Shown here in pieces: positions 1-8,620 of a DNA stretch of 64,000 bases. Where the stretch lies: the NCBI RefSeq assembly GCF_013391475.1, contig NZ_JACBAZ010000004.1, forward strand, positions 1 to 64,000, in the 5' to 3' direction. Made by a program: the position numbers and the translations under genes. This DNA comes from Oceaniferula marina (lineage in GTDB: Bacteria; Verrucomicrobiota; Verrucomicrobiia; Verrucomicrobiales; Akkermansiaceae). The notes beneath the pieces are model-generated. The model saw only the letters and a list, made by a program, of their open reading frames with translations, did not search any database and was not told the DNA's origin. The number at the start of each line of letters is the position of its first letter. The first letter of the stretch is position 1.

Positions 1-1994
1 AGTTCCACCACTTCCTGACGTTCCTGGGCCAGAGTGTTGAACACCACGACAGGGTTCTCCACGCCGCTGGTGTCGACCTTTTCCACAATCCGTGCTGCCG
101 CGGCATCACGCACGGCGGCTGCCACCTTGGCGACGTTCGGGTAATCGATTTTAACATCCTCATACACCCAGTGGATCGATGATCCCGGGATGATGTCGTG
201 GAACTGATTCAAGAGAAGTGTCTTCCACGCACGGTCCATGGCCATCGCTGTGACGTCGCCGTCTTTTTCGGCAATGTGGGCCGGAACATCCCAGACCGGG
301 CGATCATCCGCCGCCACCGGATCCTCGCCGAGCAGGGCACCCGGGTTGACCCGCTGCGCCATCACCTGGAGGAACTCGGCGTCGCGCAGCATCAACTCAC
401 ATTTCCGGTTCATGTACTTGGTGTAAGCCTGGCTGGTCAGCGTGCCACGGTGCAGTTCGAGGTAAAGTTCGCCTCGCCAGACCGGTGGATCCACCGCGTC
501 CTCCTTGCACTTGTCAAAAAAGTCCAGCACGCTGGTCATTTCCACCTGGGGCACCCCTTCAAAATCCTCCCAGCGCCGGGCCAGCTCAATGTGCTCGAGG
601 CTCGGCCCGCCACCGCCGTCGCCATGGCCGAAGGGCACCAACGCACGGGTCGCGCGGTCGTTTTCCTGGAAGTTGTGCTCGGAGCGTTTCATTTCTGCCG
701 CTGTCATCTGGCAGTTGTAGGTATCCACCGGCGGGAAGTGGGTGAAGATCCGGGAGCCGTCCAGCCCCTCCCAGTAAAACGTGTGATGCGGAAATCTGTT
801 TGTATCACTCCAGGAAATTTTCTGGGTGAGGAACCAGTCGATCCCGGACTTCTGCAGGATCTGGGGAAGGGCCGCGGCGTAGCCGAAGACGTCGGGCAGC
901 CACAGGTCCTTGACCTCGATGCCGAACTCCTCCTGGTAAAAGTTTTTCCCATGGATGAACTGGCGCACCAGCGACTCACCGGAGGTGATGTTGCAGTCGG
1001 CCTCGATCCACATACCGCCGACAGTTTCCCACTGGCCTCGTTGGATGGCCACTTTGATGTCCTCGTAGATGCTCGGGTAGTATTGCTTCATCCAGGCATA
1101 CTGCTGCGGCTGGGAGCAAACGAAGCGGTAGTCCGGGTGGGTTTCCATGTAGCGCAAAGCCGTGGTAAACGTGCGGGCGCACTTGCGGATGGTTTCGCGC
1201 AGCGGCCAGACCCAGGCGGTGTCGATGTGGGCGTGTCCCACGGCGGAGATTTTGTGCACGGTGTCTCCATTCTTTTTGGCGAGCACGGGGGCGAGCTCGG
1301 CACGGGCCGGAGCGATACAACCGGGGTCGCCGAGGTCGAGCACGTCACAGGTTTTATTCAGGGCCCGCAGGAGTTGGCCGCGGCGTGCTTCGTTTTCGGG
1401 AAGCTCCATCATCGCCTGGCGGCAGGCCTCGAAGTCCATCTTCAGTTGGAAGGCCTCCGGGTTGTAGGTTGCAAGCTGTGCCTGCTCCAAATGGAACAAG
1501 GGCTCGCTGTCATATTCGGGCATCAAGAGGTCTCCGTCCCCCCAATGCAAGGCACCCACCGGATTGGAGGCAGCCTCCACGTAAAAATCAATTTTCTCAC
1601 CGCCTTCCGCACTGTCCAGCAATGGCACAGCGGCACGGTTGCGGTTGATGGCGATCACCGGTTTACCATCCATATAAACCAACCCTTCACGACCAAACCC
1701 TTCATACTGTGGCCAGCTCAGGTTGATCAAAGCCACTACCGATTGACCATTCCAGCCGGCCGGCACTTCTGCCGTAAAATGAAACCAAACAGTGTCCCAC
1801 TTCGAGCCCCACTTGTCACCTTCGGCAAAAGGCGCAAAGGATCTCTGGACCGCTTCCTCGTAAGGAATGGGCTCACCTCCAACGGCCATCGCCTCGATGT
1901 TCATCGGCGATTTTTCAGGATAGAGAAACGGCTCGATGATGCGTTCACCAGCCACAGCAATACGTTGTTCAAAAACTTTCGGTAACTTTTCCAT
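1..1994 (-). CDS. alpha-mannosidase, glycoside hydrolase family 38 (3' part cut off by window)
   Basis: The minus frame is open from an ATG at 1994 to the window edge, giving 664 residues of a family that usually has about 1000. The zinc-binding GH38 signature HAHIDTAW lies near residues 254-261 and the nucleophile motif WLPDVFGY has its Asp near residue 368. The region before residue 240 is the N-terminal beta domain usual in the large ManC-type enzymes. The family removes alpha-linked mannose from glycans. There is no obvious signal peptide, so it is probably cytoplasmic. The C-terminal beta-sandwich is missing only because the window ends. The open frame on the other strand (198-1985) is its mirror image and has no recognisable motif. 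Confidence 0.93.
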   Translation of the reverse strand, partial: MEKLPKVFEQRIAVAGERIIEPFLYPEKSPMNIEAMAVGGEPIPYEEAVQRSFAPFAEGDKWGSKWDTVWFHFTAEVPAGWNGQSVVALINLSWPQYEGFGREGLVYMDGKPVIAINRNRAAVPLLDSAEGGEKIDFYVEAASNPVGALHWGDGDLLMPEYDSEPLFHLEQAQLATYNPEAFQLKMDFEACRQAMMELPENEARRGQLLRALNKTCDVLDLGDPGCIAPARAELAPVLAKKNGDTVHKISAVGHAHIDTAWVWPLRETIRKCARTFTTALRYMETHPDYRFVCSQPQQYAWMKQYYPSIYEDIKVAIQRGQWETVGGMWIEADCNITSGESLVRQFIHGKNFYQEEFGIEVKDLWLPDVFGYAAALPQILQKSGIDWFLTQKISWSDTNRFPHHTFYWEGLDGSRIFTHFPPVDTYNCQMTAAEMKRSEHNFQENDRATRALVPFGHGDGGGGPSLEHIELARRWEDFEGVPQVEMTSVLDFFDKCKEDAVDPPVWRGELYLELHRGTLTSQAYTKYMNRKCELMLRDAEFLQVMAQRVNPGALLGEDPVAADDRPVWDVPAHIAEKDGDVTAMAMDRAWKTLLLNQFHDIIPGSSIHWVYEDVKIDYPNVAKVAAAVRDAAAARIVEKVDTSGVENPVVVFNTLAQERQEVVE

Positions 1995-2257
1995 GTCAGT
2001 TGAGGCAAATAATGAGGCTGGGGCACACCGATTTCAACGATGAAGCTACCAGTCCCCCGGAGATACAGCTTTGCCTGACAACACCGCGCCGCCGCCCCCC
2101 TTCTTCCAATCTCTCATGAGAGATCTCACTCCTTAAACTGACCCCAACTCCGACGTCCTAAACATCGGACGTTTCCACTTTGAAGGTCCCTCGCGCCACT
2201 CAAAACCCGAAGCCTCAAACAGGCAAATCAAAGACCCATCTCCACAACGATGTGCCG

Positions 2258-3010
2258 CTAACGAGCGAGCAAAGCTTCAACTTTGGCACTGACCTCCTTG
2301 GCCAACAACTCAGAACCTTTCGGTAAAAAATGAACATTCACAGGTCGCTGGTGGGTTTTAAGATGAGGTAAGATCGCAGCATATAAATCGTTCACTTCGA
2401 CCTGATTTGCCTTCATGATCTTCAAAGCGGCAGCATTGTATTTGGCCGCATCTTCAGGGGCCCGATAGGGTGACACCCCGCCGGGGAATGGTGTGGTTGT
2501 TGCAAAAATCAGTTTGGCCTCCGTCTTTTTCAACCGCTTCACCAGCTGTTCCATATTACTGGTGTATGTCTTGAGGTCTGCCTGATACGGGTCATCAGGA
2601 TCATTCGAATTTTGGGCTGTCCCGGCTTTCTTCACCCGCTTCAAATCATGGAGACCAAAATTAAAGTGGATCACATCCCATTGGGTGTCACCAAGCCAGG
2701 CATCGATTTTTGCCAGTCCATTTGTAGTCCCCTGACTGTTCCCAGGATTGTGTAACACGTTGGCTTTCCCCTTGAGTTGGGCTCGAACTTTGCCGGTGTA
2801 ACCAATGGAAATGGAATCCCCGATGATTAAGACCATGGGCAATGCCGGGTCAATCTTTGTCGCCTTCCCGGTTTTCTTTTTTTTACCCTTTTTGTCCAAC
2901 TCCGCGGATCCTTTTTCAGGGACGTAACCCTTATCAGCCATCACGCTGGAGAAAGGAACCAATAAACACAAGATGAATAATACTGACTGCCTCATAATTC
3001 GCTTTGCCAT
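2258..3010 (-). CDS. secreted SGNH/GDSL hydrolase
   Basis: About 250 residues. I chose the Met at 3010 because it places a hydrophobic signal peptide (MRQSVLFILCLLVPF, then SSVMA) at the start; upstream in-frame Mets add a polar stretch that spoils it. SGNH blocks are visible: GDSISIG with the catalytic Ser near residue 66, a Gly block NPGNSQGT, a variant block III FNFGLHD, and VHFLPKG near the C-terminus with the catalytic His near residue 227. Family members are esterases or deacetylases of carbohydrates and lipids; the substrate cannot be read here. A Lys-rich linker (residues about 40-50) follows the signal peptide. Its neighbours are a mannosidase and a PEP-CTERM protein, which suggests extracellular polysaccharide work. 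Confidence 0.85.
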   Translation of the reverse strand: MAKRIMRQSVLFILCLLVPFSSVMADKGYVPEKGSAELDKKGKKKKTGKATKIDPALPMVLIIGDSISIGYTGKVRAQLKGKANVLHNPGNSQGTTNGLAKIDAWLGDTQWDVIHFNFGLHDLKRVKKAGTAQNSNDPDDPYQADLKTYTSNMEQLVKRLKKTEAKLIFATTTPFPGGVSPYRAPEDAAKYNAAALKIMKANQVEVNDLYAAILPHLKTHQRPVNVHFLPKGSELLAKEVSAKVEALLAR

Positions 3011-3299
3011 GTTTGATAGTGCATGACCAGATCGCCCAGCACCAGATACCATACAGCCTCTTTCCCCACCCCCTTTCAAGAAAGGACTCATTACCCACAA
3101 GAGATAAACGGACAGACGTTTATTCCTGACTATTCGCCATCAATCATGCCAGTACCGTCATCAACATTTCAAGATTTTCCCAATAGGCTTGATGCCTTTT
3201 CATCCGATATTCATCTTGCCTTCCGCTAGAGGTTCTCTCTAGCAACCCACAGCGGACTTGCCCCCCGAGTCAAAGCACCCTGCCGAGATCACCATCAAA

Positions 3300-3331
3300 A
3301 AATCCCACCCTGCCGAAGCGGGATGGGATTT
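3300..3331 (-). terminator. rho-independent terminator of the PEP-CTERM gene
   Basis: A hairpin with stem AAATCCCA/TGGGATTT plus further C-G pairs lies 21 bases after the stop at 3353. On the minus strand it is followed by a run of six T. Confidence 0.75.
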
Positions 3332-3352
3332 CATCGAAGAATAGTGTCACCC

Positions 3353-4195
3353 CTACTTGCGGCGACGCAAGATCAAAGCAACGCCACCAAGGCCGAGAAG
3401 GGCTGCCGAGGTGGGTTCTGGAACTGCGGAGATGTTCACCCCACCGGCACCGTCGTCAACAACCTGGAGAAGTGCATTGTTACCATCCATACCAAATACG
3501 ACTCGATCGGTATCCAGGTAATTGGCCGTAGCGTCCGCAATATTGGTGTTGCCAATGTTAAAGACCCCCGCAGCAGTCAGGTTGATCGCGCTGCCAGCCG
3601 TCCCAATGTAGAAACCTCCGCCTGACGATCCATCGTTTAATCGCACCGTGCCGCCTGCAACATCAATCGTCGCAAGGCCAAAGTCGCCCAAGCTGAAAAA
3701 GTTCGCAGACATCGATCCTCCTGAAACGGTGAATGTATTACCGCCGCGAACCGCAACTTCAGAACCCGTGTGAATGAATGAGCCGGACGTCATCACAAAC
3801 TGTGCTGTATCTGTGCCGGATGCTCCGATTTGCACCCGGTCTGCTGCTGAATTGAATGTGCCACCAGCGATGGTGAAGGTGCCAGACCCATCAAATACAG
3901 ACCAATGAGTCGTTGATTGTGTCAATACCCCACCGTTAAGGGTTAAATGAGATGACCCCCAACCTGCGCCGAGATCTCCAAGTGCACCCGCATCATAGCT
4001 AACAGTGCCGCCGTTAATGACGGCATCATCCGTGCCATCCATTGTTGGCGATGTGCCACCGCTCCATCCAGCATCCGCAACCCCTTCGGTATTCCAGTTG
4101 CCGTCTCCGCCACCCCAGGCAATGGTAGATGCCTGTGCCGCACTGATGCCGAGGCTAACCACGGCGAGTGCTGTTATTGTTGCTTTTGTGTTCAT
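3353..4195 (-). CDS. PEP-CTERM sorted surface protein, Gly/Thr-rich beta-repeat type
   Basis: 280 residues. There is a signal peptide (residues 1-22, ending AAQA), then low-complexity Gly/Thr/Asn-rich sequence with recurring short strands of the kind LTLNGGVL, FTIAGGTF and FTVSGGSM, as in passenger-like beta-helical repeats. The C-terminus is a PEP-CTERM sorting signal: VPEPTS, a hydrophobic Leu/Gly helix, then RRRK. Proteins of this class are processed by exosortase and placed on the surface or in exopolysaccharide. No exosortase gene is in the window. A terminator follows. The beta-helix reading is inference from the repeat pattern. Confidence 0.88.
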   Translation of the reverse strand: MNTKATITALAVVSLGISAAQASTIAWGGGDGNWNTEGVADAGWSGGTSPTMDGTDDAVINGGTVSYDAGALGDLGAGWGSSHLTLNGGVLTQSTTHWSVFDGSGTFTIAGGTFNSAADRVQIGASGTDTAQFVMTSGSFIHTGSEVAVRGGNTFTVSGGSMSANFFSLGDFGLATIDVAGGTVRLNDGSSGGGFYIGTAGSAINLTAAGVFNIGNTNIADATANYLDTDRVVFGMDGNNALLQVVDDGAGGVNISAVPEPTSAALLGLGGVALILRRRK

Positions 4196-4356
4196 TCTAT
4201 TTTTATATTTGTTAGTTTGGGGTAGATCCTAATCGCTCCGAACGAGGAACGATTCAGGAAATGGGCATGCCACCTCTCTGATGAGATGAAACATCAGCCG
4301 GGACGTTTCTTTTCATGGCAAACTCAAGACGATTAAATCATGATTTCAGATGACGG

Positions 4357-4380
4357 GAAGAGATGATTGATTGTCTCTTC
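4357..4380. other. short perfect hairpin downstream of POT transporter
   Basis: GAAGAGA and TCTCTTC flank a short loop, with one more G-U pair possible. It lies about 70 bases past the transporter stop. No T-run follows on either strand, so terminator function is uncertain. Confidence 0.3.
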
Positions 4381-4447
4381 GAGTAACAAGTTGATCGAAG
4401 CACCCCCTCCTATGCCGGGTTCGCTCTGACTGATCCCGGACACCCGA

Positions 4448-6235
4448 TCATGCCGCTCCGCCGTCTTCCTGAAGATACGTCCGAGGTTTATAAGCCATCG
4501 CAAAAGGAATAAAGACAAGTGAGGTCCCGAACATCAACTTTGTAAAAAACCAGAAATAGGCAGCCCCCTCAAGACGACTTTGACCACCGGCGAAATAGTG
4601 TTTATTCAAGGTTCCAAAGCCATGGTCGTCCTCGGTCTCGACCACCTCATCAAGCAAGCCCTGATCTTGTTTCTGTCGGTCGAGCCAGGTTTCATCTTTT
4701 TTCTCCTTCTTCGGCTCAATGGTAACCACAACACCCAAATCCCACTTGGTCGTTTGCTCGCTGTCTGGCCCCATGGATGCTACCCGCGCTGATTTGGCAT
4801 GAAGAATCGTATAACTTAAGGGGTTCCCCCACGGGTCTTCCGGTAAGGCATCCAAAGTCGATGGCAGGGTGCCGTGTTGATCAAAATGCCTCTGGATCTC
4901 AGCCAGAGCCTTATCCAGTTGGGGAGTCACTGCGGAGGTCACTTTGTTGTCCTCAAGCACCATATCGTCCACGGTCCCCAACGTTTTATCCATCCCGGCG
5001 TGAGGCGTTCCTTCTTCGAGCTTCGGGCGTCCGGCTTGGTTGTATAAGTTGATGCCTGCCGTAAACAAATTACCCATCATCGCCGAGCAAAGGAACACGC
5101 CCATGACAAAGGACTTCATCTTTTTGGGGGCCTGCGTGTAGGCAAACTCCAGACAAACAATGGACAGCATGATTTCCGCACAGGTAAAAATCGCATACGC
5201 CAGAATCTGCCACCCGATACTGGGGGAACCACCCCGGTCAATCGCTTCTTGAATCAAGGAGATCACCACAAACGAACCCGCCATGGTAAACAGGCCCGCT
5301 CCGATTTTACGTAAGGGTGTTACCTTCACCAACTTCCCAACCATCGGGTAAATCACCCAGGTAAATAAAGGAATGAGGATGAGAATCATCACCGGGTTCA
5401 CCGATTGCATCTGGGCGGCACGAATCTCAACCCCGAACAATTCCCGATCCATTTTATCCGCCTGAAAAACCAGACGGTTGGATGCCTGATCAAATAAACA
5501 CCAGAACATCGCAGCAAAGGCGAAAAGAGGAATCAACTTACCCAGCGCCACGAGCCCTTCCCGGCTTTTTAGCTCATTAAAAAAGGCTTTTCCCTGTGGT
5601 GGCACATGGATGAACTTGTTGCGCCCCATCCAAAAAAACAAAGTCGCTAAAACCATCAAGCCCCCCGGAATGCCAAACGCCCAATGAGGGCCCCATTTAT
5701 CCAAAACAACAGGAATCGCGAGACCCGAAATGGCGGCCCCGATATTAATGGAAAGGTAGAATATGTTGAAAATCTTACTCAGTAAATGAGAGTTCTTCTT
5801 TCCAAACTGGTCGCCCACGTGAGCTGACACACAAGGTTTAATACCGCCGGCCCCCACAGCAATCAAACCAAGCCCCATCACCAACCAGAGCTGCACCACG
5901 CCACCCGTGCCCATAAAGGCGAGGCAAAGGTGCCCCAGACAATAGACCAAGGACAAACGGAGGATGGTATTGTATTTCCCCCAGAAAACATCCGATAAAA
6001 TCGCACCGAGGATGGGTGCAAAATAGACGGCCGAATTAAAAAACGAGGTGTAAGCCGTGGCCTGCTCCTCACTCATGTTCTGTTCGCCCATCACCACCAG
6101 GTGAGTGGTCAGAAAAATAGCGAGAACCGCCTTCATTCCATAAAACGAAAAACGCTCGGCTAGCTCGTTGGAAATAATATAGGGGATCCCCTTCGGGTAA
6201 CCGGTCGTATCAGTAGGAGTGCTTCGGTAGGACAT
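4448..6235 (-). CDS. POT-family proton/peptide symporter with inserted pseudopilin-like domain
   Basis: 595 residues. The N-terminus carries the POT signature (ELAERFSFYG, residues 24-33, containing the ExxER proton-coupling motif) followed by about ten hydrophobic helices to residue 395. Members import di- and tripeptides with protons. Residues 400-555 are a long polar insertion before the last membrane helix (560-580). Within it, residues 436-506 resemble the C-terminal part of type II secretion pseudopilin GspG: an amphipathic helix, HGTLPSTLDAL, DPWGNPLSY, then SMGPDSEQT and WDLGVVV. Such a domain is not part of the standard POT fold. The gene lies 41 bases after the ankyrin gene and is probably the last gene of an operon that starts at 8412. 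Confidence 0.9.
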   Translation of the reverse strand: MSYRSTPTDTTGYPKGIPYIISNELAERFSFYGMKAVLAIFLTTHLVVMGEQNMSEEQATAYTSFFNSAVYFAPILGAILSDVFWGKYNTILRLSLVYCLGHLCLAFMGTGGVVQLWLVMGLGLIAVGAGGIKPCVSAHVGDQFGKKNSHLLSKIFNIFYLSINIGAAISGLAIPVVLDKWGPHWAFGIPGGLMVLATLFFWMGRNKFIHVPPQGKAFFNELKSREGLVALGKLIPLFAFAAMFWCLFDQASNRLVFQADKMDRELFGVEIRAAQMQSVNPVMILILIPLFTWVIYPMVGKLVKVTPLRKIGAGLFTMAGSFVVISLIQEAIDRGGSPSIGWQILAYAIFTCAEIMLSIVCLEFAYTQAPKKMKSFVMGVFLCSAMMGNLFTAGINLYNQAGRPKLEEGTPHAGMDKTLGTVDDMVLEDNKVTSAVTPQLDKALAEIQRHFDQHGTLPSTLDALPEDPWGNPLSYTILHAKSARVASMGPDSEQTTKWDLGVVVTIEPKKEKKDETWLDRQKQDQGLLDEVVETEDDHGFGTLNKHYFAGGQSRLEGAAYFWFFTKLMFGTSLVFIPFAMAYKPRTYLQEDGGAA

Positions 6236-6275
6236 ATCTTGAAGGATCTAGGTATGTTAGATATTCTAGGAAGGC

Positions 6276-6920
6276 TTAATCGTTCAGCAGCTCGATAGTG
6301 CGCAGATACCGCGACTGACGGTTGCCCCCCTTGGCTTGACCTTCCTCGGCGAGGTCGAGAGCCGTTTTCCCGGATTTATTTTCAACCGACTTGTCAGCCC
6401 CGGCCTTAAGTAAAAGTTCAATCACATCATCATTCCCTCGTGACGCCGCAAGCGTTAAGGCGGTATTCCCCTGCCCTCCGGTGAGGCTGATGTCGGCATT
6501 AGCCTTCAGTAATGCCTCGGTCACCAATGGCAACCCACTCCATGAGGCCCACATCAGAGCACTCCAATCGTCTTCATCCACGTGATCAACCGGCGCTCCG
6601 TGGCTCACCAAAAGAGGAATCATCGGAGCCCGCTCTTTATCAGTATCCTTGGTCTTCTCCAGTGAGTTAAAATTGACATACGCCGCACGAATCAGCGACG
6701 TTCTGCCTATGCCGTCCACCTGAGCCAAGTCGTATTCCTTGGACTCAATCTGCTTTTTGAGCTCGTCGAGCTTCCCCTGATTGATTGAAGTTACCAGCGG
6801 GTTATCCTTCACCTCCTTGTCTTTGAGCTGGGAAAAGATGAGGTCCGCCAGCAATACAAACGCCGTCGATGCCGCAAATAAAATGATGCCGTCGATGATA
6901 ATCGTTTTGATTTTATTCAT
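6276..6920 (-). CDS. membrane-anchored ankyrin-repeat protein
   Basis: 214 residues. I chose the ATG at 6920 because a good Shine-Dalgarno (AGGAG) sits seven bases upstream and because it overlaps the end of the preceding MFS gene by eight bases (translational coupling). An N-terminal membrane helix (residues about 5-24) is followed by about four ankyrin repeats (roughly 60-205), recognisable by GRTSLIRAA, DDWSALMWAS, GNTALTLAASRG and GKTALDLAEEG. Ankyrin repeats bind proteins. Lying between two transporter genes, it may partner one of them, but that is inference. The longer in-frame start at 6947 lies inside the MFS gene and has no ribosome site. Confidence 0.85.
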   Translation of the reverse strand: MNKIKTIIIDGIILFAASTAFVLLADLIFSQLKDKEVKDNPLVTSINQGKLDELKKQIESKEYDLAQVDGIGRTSLIRAAYVNFNSLEKTKDTDKERAPMIPLLVSHGAPVDHVDEDDWSALMWASWSGLPLVTEALLKANADISLTGGQGNTALTLAASRGNDDVIELLLKAGADKSVENKSGKTALDLAEEGQAKGGNRQSRYLRTIELLND

Positions 6921-8412
6921 GATCTTCTCCTTTCTCCGAAGCTTCACTTACCTCCTCCGCCACAGAGCGTGAGGACTCGTCAGTGACAAAGTTACGCAGC
7001 AAAATCACCGCCACCGGACTCAACACCGCCAAGCCAAGATAGACTAACCACATAATCTCCGGAGATTCGTAGTAAGTGACATTACCTGTTTCAATCTTGG
7101 GCCGGATGCCATCGTAACAATATCTGGAAATCAGAATACCACTAACAAAACCGTTGATCGGTTTGGAAATAAAGGTCGGCAACTCCGCCAGCACCATATA
7201 GGAGGTCACCCTGTCTTGAGGGGCGACCGAGGCCACATACTCCATAAACCGCGGGCTGAAAATTAACTCACCGAGAGCAAAGATTAATATCTGGGTCAGG
7301 ATGATAAAAATATAGGCTTCATTTAAGTCATCAATCCCCGGGAGTGCCAAAAACCAATGAATCGGCAAGGCCAGTAATATCAAGGAAGATGCGGAAACGG
7401 CCATCCCTACGATGATTAATTTCAAGGTTGAATAGCGGTTGATGACCGGAATCAGGACAATCAAGCCAACCACAATGATCAGGGGGTTGATCGAGTTGAA
7501 CAACCCCAATTCAAAATCATTATACATGGTCCGCAGGTAAAACTTGGGCATCACCAGGTACTGGTGTGTAAAGACCAAGCGCACACCAATCGTCAAGGCC
7601 AGGAAGAGCAACAACTTCTGGAAGGTTTTCTCTTTCCAGACCTCCATAAAAATTGCCAGCGGGCGCCGGGTTTCCTCATCCGTATTCACTCGCTCACTTT
7701 CCTCAGCGTAGTTATTTTCATCCAGCCTCGTCACACAAATGAATGCAAGCACTGACATAGCGAGACCAAAATCGAGGATCGCCAGGTTACCATTGATCGG
7801 GCCGAAGCCGTTGGCAAAAAAGTTCACGACCCTTTCAAAGACAAACGAGGGTAACACCGCTGCAAATGAGGGAAACCCTTTACGGAAGCCGTCAATCACC
7901 AGAGCCGCAGCAATGATCGCTGCAACATTCATCATCAAATAATAAAAGTTAAACCCTGTCGCCCGATTCTTTTTGGTCGTAAAACGCCGAATCGCCGTCT
8001 TGATCACCGGCCCCATAAAGGCACTCCCCAAAGCCATGATGATGATCGCCGTCTTAACAACATACCCAAGGGTATCGCCTGTCACCAACAAGGGGGAAAA
8101 ACCAAGCATGGCCCTCGCCGTTCCAACCAATCCAAACGCAATGTAAAACGATTTTTTAATCCCGATCGTGTCGCAGATCGACCCCACAGCAAAAGCAAAG
8201 GCCGTCACATACAAACTCCAGATTCCGACCCATGCACCCGATGCCACATCGCTGAACCCACAGTTATCCGTAAGGTAAAAGGTCAAAACGGTGATCATTG
8301 AAAAAAACGCCAACCCGTCGAAGAACTGGATCGCATTGGTCAACCAGAAGTCCTTGGACGCAGTCTTCAGGATCTTGAACTCCGCAAAATAATCGGTGAC
8401 AGCTTTAATCAT
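6913..8412 (-). CDS. MFS/POT-like transporter
   Basis: 499 residues with about twelve hydrophobic segments. The start MIKAVTDYFAEF is followed by FWLTNAIQFFDGLAFFSMITVLTFYL cut into the usual first helix, and a cytoplasmic loop motif DTIGIKKSF lies between helices 2 and 3. The general layout resembles peptide/major facilitator carriers, but I cannot assign a substrate. The last residues are acidic and cytoplasmic (EEVSEASEKGEDHE). It is the first gene of the set MFS, ankyrin, POT, and its stop overlaps the ankyrin start. Confidence 0.8.
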   Translation of the reverse strand: MIKAVTDYFAEFKILKTASKDFWLTNAIQFFDGLAFFSMITVLTFYLTDNCGFSDVASGAWVGIWSLYVTAFAFAVGSICDTIGIKKSFYIAFGLVGTARAMLGFSPLLVTGDTLGYVVKTAIIIMALGSAFMGPVIKTAIRRFTTKKNRATGFNFYYLMMNVAAIIAAALVIDGFRKGFPSFAAVLPSFVFERVVNFFANGFGPINGNLAILDFGLAMSVLAFICVTRLDENNYAEESERVNTDEETRRPLAIFMEVWKEKTFQKLLLFLALTIGVRLVFTHQYLVMPKFYLRTMYNDFELGLFNSINPLIIVVGLIVLIPVINRYSTLKLIIVGMAVSASSLILLALPIHWFLALPGIDDLNEAYIFIILTQILIFALGELIFSPRFMEYVASVAPQDRVTSYMVLAELPTFISKPINGFVSGILISRYCYDGIRPKIETGNVTYYESPEIMWLVYLGLAVLSPVAVILLRNFVTDESSRSVAEEVSEASEKGEDHE

Positions 8413-8620
8413 AAATAAGAAGTGGCTCTTTGAGGCCTTGTCATCATCAATCTCGCGACGCTCAAGTCGAGAAATAATCGCAAGGATACACCGGTCACCT
8501 TAGGTGACAGATTATCTCAAACAGATCCAAGTGATCTTCAGTAAAACCAAAAGGTCACACCTCCATCCTAACCAGAATACGTGGCTAGAATCCCTGAAGA
8601 GGACAAGCTTACAGGCATGC

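Noticed and set aside
198-1985. A 595-codon plus-strand frame
   Set aside because: It is the mirror of the GH38 mannosidase on the minus strand, which carries the catalytic motifs; the plus frame has none.
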